This document shows, one piece after another, positions 1 to 6,163 of a stretch of DNA of 7,766 nucleotides. The stretch covers positions 18,351-26,116 of the forward strand of contig KL568583.1 in NCBI GenBank assembly GCA_000715605.1. The letters are read 5' to 3'. This DNA is from Streptomyces speibonae. GTDB taxonomy: Bacteria; Actinomycetota; Actinomycetes; Streptomycetales; Streptomycetaceae. Position 1 is the stretch's first letter. Each line of letters begins with the position of its first letter. The position numbers and the translations under genes were made by a program. The notes beneath the pieces are model-generated. The model saw only the letters and a program-made list of their open reading frames with translations, was not told where the DNA came from and searched no databases.

Positions 1-18
1 GATGTGTATAAGAGACAG
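1..18. other. Tn5/Nextera mosaic-end adapter remnant at contig edge
   Basis: The first 18 bases, GATGTGTATAAGAGACAG, are the 19-bp Tn5 mosaic end used in Nextera-type library preparation, lacking only its first A. This is a sequencing-library artefact left at the end of an assembled contig. Genomic sequence begins at about base 19. The reading frame of the minus-strand gene runs into it and would pick up foreign codons (Cys-Leu-Leu-Tyr-Thr) if it were not trimmed. Confidence 0.95.
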
Positions 19-119
19 ATGCTGAGGACGCCACCGGCAACTCCGGCCCGCATCGCCATGGTGCTCTGGGCGGTGCGGCGGGGTTTCCGGTGGCTGCGTA
101 TGTGAGCGGTGTGGGACAT
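19..119 (-). CDS. Secreted protein, N-terminal fragment (probable NlpC/P60-type cell-wall hydrolase)
   Basis: Only the first 33-34 codons are present, because the contig edge cuts the gene. Read on the minus strand from ATG at 119, the product starts MSHTAHIRSHRKPRR and continues through an Ala/Gly/Val-rich stretch (about residues 20-34). That is a basic n-region followed by the start of a hydrophobic core, as in a Sec or Tat-like signal peptide without a visible twin-Arg motif of the strict kind. From memory, this N-terminus resembles Streptomyces secreted NlpC/P60 (C40) peptidoglycan endopeptidases, which carry a coiled coil and then a Cys-His catalytic domain. None of that can be seen here, so the family call is inference. 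An in-frame ATG at 149 (ten extra residues, KQPLVPVVP after Met) and a GTG at 176 are alternative starts. No start has a convincing Shine-Dalgarno; I chose 119 by resemblance to the family. It is divergent from nuoA. Confidence 0.6.
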
Positions 120-162
120 GGGAACAACCGGTACCAGGGGCTGCTTCATATCTTCAAGAAAC

Positions 163-176
163 GTGTGCTGCGCCAC
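163..176. promoter_or_regulatory. Crp-like dyad near the secreted-protein start
   Basis: GTGTGCTGCGCCAC fits GTG(N)6GNCAC, the motif I recall for Streptomyces Crp, exactly. It lies 44-57 bases upstream of the ATG at 119 on the minus strand, where it could control the divergent gene. If translation instead began at the GTG at 176, the site would be coding. Match by eye only; the motif is short and the site is part of a cluster of seven GTG-N8-CAC dyads. Confidence 0.4.
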
Positions 177-358
177 AGTTGTTCAATCCGGCGCCCGAAT
201 CCCGGGCGTGTCGTTCTTTATTGACGCCGTAACGGACATTGCGGGCGCCCGTGATCGGCCTGTGATCACGCACTTTCATCGTTACGCCCGAATTGCTCCC
301 CGCCTACCACCGGTTGAAGTGGTTGGCCAATCCCCGCTCTCATGCGGCCCTCATGAAT

Positions 359-372
359 GTGGCGGAGGTCAC
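359..372. promoter_or_regulatory. Crp-like dyad, mid-intergenic
   Basis: GTGGCGGAGGTCAC fits GTG(N)6GNCAC exactly. It overlaps the plus-strand left arm of the long-range stem at 363-373, so one of the two readings (protein site or RNA arm) may be coincidental. It is far from either candidate promoter. Confidence 0.3.
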
Positions 373-483
373 GGAACGATTACCCGGGCCCCCGCGTCCG
401 GGAGGCTCCCGGCGCCCGGCCGACGGCCCGCGCCGCCCGCGGGAGTTCCCGGTGGCCGAATGTGACCGGATCGTGACCCTCCG
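363..483 (-). other. Candidate structured leader RNA (long-range stem)
   Basis: CGGAGGTCACG at 363-373 is complementary to 472-483 (CGTGACC-C-TCCG). This gives eleven base pairs with a single bulged C at 479, enclosing about 98 very GC-rich bases. Inside, on the minus strand, are smaller hairpins, for example GGCGC...GCGCC around a GGCC-GTC-GGCC core. The stem would form in RNA of either strand, but the minus strand is favoured because a candidate promoter (547-576) would place it in the leader of the secreted-protein gene. c-di-AMP (ydaO-type) riboswitches precede several Streptomyces cell-wall hydrolase genes. I looked for their conserved blocks (GGGGTGAATC, GTCAGCTAACC) and did not find them, so no riboswitch class is assigned. 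Confidence 0.35.
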
Positions 484-486
484 ACT

Positions 487-504
487 TCGTGAACGCGTGC
501 ACAC
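487..504. promoter_or_regulatory. Rex-like dyad, secondary
   Basis: TCGTGAACGCGTGCACAC agrees with the Rex consensus TTGTGAACGCGTTCACAA at 15 of 18 positions; the mismatches are at positions 2, 13 and 18. It also contains GTG-N8-CAC at 489-502, overlapped by a second such dyad at 497-510. It sits about 290 bases upstream of the main Rex-like operator and just downstream of the candidate minus-strand promoter, so it could act on either gene. It is weaker than the 798-815 site in its outer half-site bases. Confidence 0.35.
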
Positions 505-546
505 GTCCACACCCCGCCGCGGCTCCCCCCGGAGGTGTGAACGCGG

Positions 547-576
547 CTTCTAGCAAGAGATCAAGTCCAGCGCCAA
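547..576 (-). promoter_or_regulatory. Candidate promoter for the divergent secreted-protein gene
   Basis: On the minus strand TTGGCG (576-571) is followed after 18 bases by TAGAAG (552-547), close to the Streptomyces vegetative pattern TTGAC-N18-TAGRRT. Transcription from here would start near base 540 and give a leader of roughly 420 bases before the ATG at 119, including the long-range stem. Assigned by eye; a promoter closer to the gene cannot be excluded. Confidence 0.3.
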
Positions 577-602
577 TTTGCATGCAAGAGAAGCCTCTTG
601 AT
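553..602. repeat. Short repeats and hairpin in an AT-rich stretch
   Basis: GCAAGAGA occurs twice, at 553-560 and 584-591. The second copy forms a hairpin with what follows: CAAGAG (585-590), loop AAGC, CTCTTG (595-600). It also abuts the perfect palindrome TTGCATGCAA (578-587). ATCAAG at 560-565 is complementary to CTTGAT at 597-602, so two mutually exclusive pairings are possible. Function unknown; part of it overlaps the candidate minus-strand promoter. Confidence 0.4.
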
Positions 603-749
603 ATGGAGACGACCCCTCTGAGCTGCGCTGACCAGTCAAAATGTCACCTTTGGTGATCACGCGGACGCTTGACGTGCGAAGATCACCGCTCATCCGACTT
701 CATGATCGTTCGTCAGGTGGTAGAGATCACAAAGGTTGGGCAATACCCC

Positions 750-763
750 GTGTCGCAGATCAC
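750..763. promoter_or_regulatory. Crp-like dyad upstream of nuoA
   Basis: GTGTCGCAGATCAC reads on the minus strand as GTGATCTGCGACAC, an exact fit to GTG(N)6GNCAC. A related dyad, GTGGTAGAGATCAC, lies at 717-730, 33 bases upstream, and shares the AGATCAC half but lacks the internal G. The 750-763 site lies 14 bases upstream of the candidate nuo -10 element and so covers its -35 region. Confidence 0.4.
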
Positions 764-776
764 AGACCCTCGGGCA

Positions 777-782
777 TAAGAT
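777..782 (+). promoter_or_regulatory. Candidate -10 element for nuoA
   Basis: TAAGAT in the context GGGCATAAGATGCGG fits the TANNNT -10 pattern. There is no good -35 hexamer 16-18 bases upstream (around 754-759), where the Crp-like dyad lies instead. Transcription would start near 789 and place the Rex-like operator at roughly +10 to +27, a position suited to repression. Low confidence without start-site mapping. Confidence 0.3.
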
Positions 783-797
783 GCGGAGCGGTTGGGC

Positions 798-815
798 TTG
801 TGACCTGCTTCACAT
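798..815. promoter_or_regulatory. Rex operator upstream of nuoA
   Basis: TTGTGACCTGCTTCACAT has the two half-sites TTGTGA and TCACA separated by six bases, which is the Rex operator layout (TTGTGAANNNNTTCACAA). Rex is the actinobacterial repressor that leaves DNA when NADH rises. In Streptomyces coelicolor the nuo operon is, as I recall, one of its known targets along with cydABCD and rex-hemACD. The site lies 108 bases before the nuoA start, downstream of the candidate -10. Read on the other strand, 800-813 (GTGAAGCAGGTCAC) is also an exact match to GTG(N)6GNCAC, so a Crp-type protein could bind the same bases. Confidence 0.75.
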
Positions 816-893
816 GTTCTCGATCTTCGCCGGGGCGGGCGTGGTTCGTGGGGCAGTTGAGGTCGGTCGGGCCCGCTGCACAACCGCCAGCAG

Positions 894-913
894 TCAGTGC
901 CGACTGAGAGGAG
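894..913 (+). promoter_or_regulatory. nuoA ribosome binding site with adjoining small hairpin
   Basis: GAGAGGAG (906-913) is nine bases before the GTG at 923 and supports that start. A second purine run, GAGGAG (915-920), is only two bases from the start and is probably not the functional one. TCAGT (894-898), loop GCCG, ACTGA (903-907) forms a five-pair hairpin whose last two bases overlap the first two of the binding site. It could tune access, but it is weak. Confidence 0.5.
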
Positions 914-922
914 CGAGGAGCG

Positions 923-1282
923 GTGAACGCGTATGCGCCCATCCTCGTACTGGGAGCCCTCGGGGCAGGCTTTGCGATCTTCTCCGTGGTCATGGCCACG
1001 CTGATCGGTCCGAAGCGGTACAACCGCGCCAAGCTCGAGGCCTACGAGTGCGGTATCGAACCGACCCCCACGCCGGCCGGCGGCGGGCGCTTCCCCATCA
1101 AGTACTACCTGACGGCGATGCTCTTCATCATTTTCGATATCGAGATCGTCTTCCTCTACCCCTGGGCCGTCACCTTCGACGCCCTGGGGCTTTTCGGGCT
1201 CGTGGAGATGCTGCTCTTCGTGCTCACCGTCTTCGTCGCGTACGCGTACGTATGGCGGCGCGGCGGCCTGGAATGGGACTGA
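923..1282 (+). CDS. nuoA: NADH-quinone oxidoreductase subunit A
   Basis: NuoA is a small membrane subunit of complex I (the ND3 homologue) at the junction of the quinone-binding module and the proton-pumping arm. The 119-residue product has three hydrophobic segments: about residues 5-27, 62-84 and 89-111. The loop between the first two carries Y41-E-C-G-I-E-P47, the conserved ND3 loop containing the Cys that reports on active/deactive state in mitochondria. The second segment has the family's acidic pair in FDIE (Asp72, Glu74). Length is typical for the family. The start is GTG with a Shine-Dalgarno at 906-913. It is the first gene of the operon; nuoB follows after 13 bases. Expression is probably Rex-controlled through the operator at 798-815. 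Confidence 0.97.
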   Translation: MNAYAPILVLGALGAGFAIFSVVMATLIGPKRYNRAKLEAYECGIEPTPTPAGGGRFPIKYYLTAMLFIIFDIEIVFLYPWAVTFDALGLFGLVEMLLFVLTVFVAYAYVWRRGGLEWD

Positions 1283-1295
1283 GGGGCCACAAGTC

Positions 1296-1846
<551 letters not shown>

Positions 1847-1850
<4 letters not shown>

Positions 1851-2592
1851 GCGACGCGAACAGCACCGCGGGTGACGGCGTGAACCCCGAGAAGGACATC
1901 TCCGCCCAGAACCTCCCCGGTCAGCGCGGCCAGGGCGGCGAGGAGGTCCGCGTCCAGCGCGGGATGTTCGGCGCCGACAACGGCGGCGACACCTCCGGCT
2001 ACGGCGGGCTCGTCCGCTCAATCCGGCTGCCCGGACCCGCCACCCGCCCCTACGGAGGCTGGTTCGACGAGGTCGCCGACGAACTGGAGGGCGCGCTGGA
2101 GGAGCAGGACCTGCTCCCCGCCAACGCCATCGAGAAGACGGTCGTCGACCGCGGCGAACTCACCTTCCACATCGAACGCGAACACCTCGTCCGCGTGGCG
2201 AAGACCCTGCGCGACGACCCCGCCCTGCGCTTCGAGCTGTGCACCGGGGTCAGCGGCGTGCACTACCCGAACGACAAGGGCCGCGAGCTGCACGCCGTGT
2301 ACCACCTGCGCTCGATCACCCACAACCGGGTGATCCGGCTCGAGGTCAGCGCCCCCGACAGCGATCCGCACATCCCGTCACTGTTCTCGGTCTATCCGAC
2401 GAACGACTGGCACGAGCGCGAGACGTACGACTTCTTCGGCATCGTCTTCGACGGTCACCCGGCCCTGACGCGGATCATGATGCCGGACGACTGGCAGGGC
2501 TTTCCCCAGCGCAAGGACTACCCCCTCGGCGGCATCCCCGTCGAGTACAAGGGCGCCCAGATCCCGGCTCCGGACCAGCGGAGGTCGTACTC

Positions 2593-2596
<4 letters not shown>
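1847..2596 (+). CDS. nuoC: NADH-quinone oxidoreductase subunit C
   Basis: NuoC (30-kDa subunit) is a cofactor-free peripheral subunit that binds NuoD and helps join the NADH module to the membrane arm. The product is 249 residues. The conserved family block [20 protein letters not shown] lies at about 190-209, followed by [14 protein letters not shown] at about 214-227. Residues 1 to about 65 are a Gly/Asp/Asn/Glu-rich, probably disordered extension that the E. coli and mitochondrial proteins lack but that I expect in actinobacteria. The start is the ATG of an ATGA overlap with nuoB; GAAGGGG at 1832-1838 is eight bases upstream. The stop overlaps the GTG of nuoD. It is a separate protein, not the NuoCD fusion found in E. 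coli. Confidence 0.96.
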
Positions 2597-3908
<1,312 letters not shown>

Positions 3909-3912
<4 letters not shown>

Positions 3913-4817
3913 CCACCTCTTCTTCGGAGCGGGGCGTCAGCCTGGGCATGCCCGAACTGCCCGCGCCCCCCTACCCGGACGACGTCCGGGCCCGGCTGGA
4001 GACCGACGCGCGCGAGATCATCGCCCGCTACCCGGACTCCCGGTCCGCCCTCCTGCCGCTGCTGCACCTCGTGCAGTCGGAGGAGGGCCACGTCACGCGC
4101 ACCGGCATGCAGTTCTGCGCGGACATGCTGGACCTCACCACCGCCGAGGTGACCGCGGTCGCCACCTTCTACACCATGTACCGGCGCCGGCCGAGCGGCG
4201 ACTACCAGGTCGGGGTGTGCACCAACACCCTGTGCGCCGTCATGGGCGGCGACGCGATCTTCGAGGAGCTCCAGGAGCACCTGGGCGTCGGCAACGGCGG
4301 GACCACCGACGACGGCAAGGTCACCCTCGAGCACATCGAGTGCAACGCGGCCTGTGACTTCGCACCCGTGGTGATGGTCAACTGGGAGTTCTTCGACAAC
4401 CAGACCCCCGAGAGTGCCAAGCGCATGGTCGACGACCTGCGCGCCGGCCGCCCGGTCGTCCCCACGCGCGGGGCTCCCCTGTGCACCTTCAAGGAGACCG
4501 CCCGCATCCTGGCCGGCTTCCCCGACGGGCGCGAGGGGGCCGTGGAGGCCACCGGAAGCGCGGGCCCCGCCTCTCTCACCGGCCTGAAGCTGGCCAAGGG
4601 GGAGGCGCCCGCACGCGTGGTGCACCCGCGCGGCGAGGCGCCGCGGGACACCCCGCCGCACGAGCCGTCGCCCACCGAGCACCTCAGCTCGCACGACGCG
4701 CCGCAGGAGACGTCGGCCTCCGACCCGGCCCACCCGTCGCCCACCACCACCCTTGACGGAGAGGCTTCGCCCCGCCCCTCCGATTCGTCGGGACCCGTTG
4801 CCGAGGAGGGGGAGTGA
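3909..4817 (+). CDS. nuoE: NADH-quinone oxidoreductase subunit E with extended C-terminal tail
   Basis: NuoE (24-kDa subunit) is a thioredoxin-like protein holding the [2Fe-2S] cluster N1a beside the flavin of NuoF. The four ligands are visible as Cys104 and Cys109 in VCTNTLC and Cys145 and Cys149 in ECNAACD. A helical N-terminal domain covers about residues 25-95 ([26 protein letters not shown]). The product is 302 residues, against about 166 in E. coli. From about residue 213 to the end it is a low-complexity tail rich in Pro, Ser, Thr, His, Glu and Asp with no cluster motif, probably disordered. The GTG start sits in a GTGA overlap with nuoD, nine bases after GGGAGG (3894-3899). An internal ATG at codon 14 is a less likely start. 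The stop TGA shares one base with the nuoF ATG. Confidence 0.96.
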
Positions 4818-6163
4818 TGACCTTGGCACCCGAACTCGAGGACATGAGCCCGGAGAAGCTGCTCGCACCCGTGCTGTCGGCCTTCTGGGACGAGGACAAG
4901 TCCTGGACGCTCGACGTCTACAAGAGGCACGAGGGATACGAGGGGCTCCGCAAGGCGCTCGCCATGTCACCGGACGACGTCATCGCGTACGTCAAGGAGT
5001 CCGGTCTGCGCGGCCGCGGCGGTGCCGGCTTCCCCACCGGAATGAAGTGGCAGTTCATTCCCCAGGGGGACGGCAAGCCGCACTATCTCGTTGTCAACGC
5101 CGACGAGTCGGAGCCCGGAACGTGCAAGGACATTCCGCTCCTCTTCGCGAACCCGCACAGCCTCATCGAGGGCATCGTCATCGCGTGCTACGCCATCCGG
5201 TCGTCCCACGCCTTCATCTATCTGCGGGGTGAGGTCGTCCCCGTCCTGCGGCGGCTGCACGAGGCCGTGCGCGAGGCCTACGCGGCCGGCTTCCTCGGCG
5301 AGAACATCCTGGGCAGCGGACTCGACCTCCAGCTCACCGTGCACGCGGGGGCGGGCGCGTACATCTGCGGTGAGGAGACCGCGCTGCTCGACTCGCTGGA
5401 AGGCCGGCGGGGTCAACCGCGGCTCCGTCCCCCCTTCCCTGCCGTCGCGGGCCTCTACGCGTGCCCGACTGTGGTGAACAACGTCGAATCGATCGCCTCG
5501 GTTCCCGCCATCATGAGCCGGGGCAAGGAATGGTTCCGCTCGATGGGCAGCGAGAAGTCGCCCGGCTTCACGCTCTACTCCCTCAGCGGCCATGTCGCGA
5601 GCCCCGGACAGTACGAGGCACCGCTCGGCATCACCCTGCGCCAGCTGCTGGAGATGAGCGGCGGGATGCGGCAGGGCCACCGGCTGAAGTTCTGGACGCC
5701 CGGCGGCTCCTCGACCCCGCTGCTCACCGACGAGCACCTCGACGTCCCCCTCGACTACGAGGGCGTGGGCGCCGCGGGGTCCATGCTCGGCACCAAGGCA
5801 CTGCAGTGCTTCGACGAGACCACCTGCGTCGTGCGCGCCGTCACCCGCTGGACCGAGTTCTACGCCCACGAGTCCTGCGGCAAGTGCACCCCCTGCCGCG
5901 AGGGCACCTACTGGCTCGTCCAGCTGATGCGGGACATCGAGGCCGGCAAGGGGCAGATGTCCGACCTCGACAAGCTGAACGACATCGCCGACAACATCAA
6001 CGGCAAGGCCTTCTGCGCCCTCGGCGACGGCGCCGCCTCGCCGATCTTCTCCTCGCTCAAGTACTTCCGCGAGGAGTACGAGCAGCACATCACGGGCCGT
6101 GGCTGCCCGTTCGACCCGGCCAAGTCCACGGCCTGGGCCGACCGTACGGAGGTGCACGCATGA
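4817..6163 (+). CDS. nuoF: NADH-quinone oxidoreductase subunit F (NADH/FMN site, cluster N3)
   Basis: NuoF (51-kDa subunit) oxidises NADH with its FMN and hands electrons to [4Fe-4S] cluster N3. The 448-residue product has the nucleotide/flavin glycine loop [13 protein letters not shown] (66-78), the FMN-binding block [12 protein letters not shown] (94-105) and [14 protein letters not shown] (178-191). The N3 ligands are Cys354, Cys357 and Cys360 in [12 protein letters not shown], plus Cys400 in [10 protein letters not shown]. It is full length. I chose ATG at 4817, which overlaps the nuoE stop by one base and lies a good distance from the purine run GAGGAGGGGG (4803-4812). GTG at 4814 would add one residue and cannot be excluded. 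The end overlaps nuoG by ATGA. Confidence 0.97.
   Translation: MTLAPELEDMSPEKLLAPVLSAFWDEDKSWTLDVYKRHEGYEGLRKALAMSPDDVIAYVKESGLRGRGGAGFPTGMKWQFIPQGDGKPHYLVVNADESEPGTCKDIPLLFANPHSLIEGIVIACYAIRSSHAFIYLRGEVVPVLRRLHEAVREAYAAGFLGENILGSGLDLQLTVHAGAGAYICGEETALLDSLEGRRGQPRLRPPFPAVAGLYACPTVVNNVESIASVPAIMSRGKEWFRSMGSEKSPGFTLYSLSGHVASPGQYEAPLGITLRQLLEMSGGMRQGHRLKFWTPGGSSTPLLTDEHLDVPLDYEGVGAAGSMLGTKALQCFDETTCVVRAVTRWTEFYAHESCGKCTPCREGTYWLVQLMRDIEAGKGQMSDLDKLNDIADNINGKAFCALGDGAASPIFSSLKYFREEYEQHITGRGCPFDPAKSTAWADRTEVHA

Larger units (their letters stand above)
120..922. other. Divergent intergenic control region
   Basis: About 800 bases between the minus-strand secreted-protein gene and nuoA contain no credible gene. 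Open frames in it lack the G/C third-position bias seen in the nuo genes and have no recognisable product. It is more AT-rich at 130-240 and 541-780 and very GC-rich at 380-450. It carries the Rex-like and Crp-like dyads, candidate promoters, GATCAC repeats and a long-range stem listed separately. Since both genes are transcribed outward, it must hold both promoters and both 5' leaders. Confidence 0.8.

Noticed and set aside
1..18. Natural transposon end
   Set aside because: It is the engineered Tn5 mosaic end at the very edge of the sequence, with no transposase gene or target duplication, so a library adapter is the simple explanation.
19..105. Plus-strand open frame ending at TGA 103-105, looking like the end of a gene upstream of nuoA
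   Set aside because: It is short and its product is not recognisable, whereas the opposite strand gives a coherent secreted-protein N-terminus that ends exactly at the adapter edge.
180..196. GTTCAATCC-like tRNA T-loop
   Set aside because: The flanking bases do not pair into a T stem and no acceptor or anticodon arms can be placed around it.
192..222. Hairpin CGCCCG-AATCC-CGGGCG followed by T-rich TGTCGTTCTTTATT, resembling a plus-strand intrinsic terminator
   Set aside because: The neighbouring gene to the left is on the minus strand, so no plus-strand transcript needs ending here. The stem has only six pairs and the T-tract is broken. On the minus strand there is no T-tract after it.
120..480. 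c-di-AMP (ydaO-type) riboswitch in the minus-strand leader
   Set aside because: The gene context fits, and AACCGGTGGTAGGCG on the minus strand faintly resembles the 3' end of the motif. The conserved blocks GGGGTGAATC and GTCAGCTAACC and a partner for the closing stem are missing.
109..907. Several open frames in the intergenic region (for example 109-465, 293-553, 641-907 plus; 380-583 and 713-1429 minus)
   Set aside because: They lack the third-position G/C bias of real genes here, have no recognisable motifs or good ribosome sites, and some run across nuoA in another frame.
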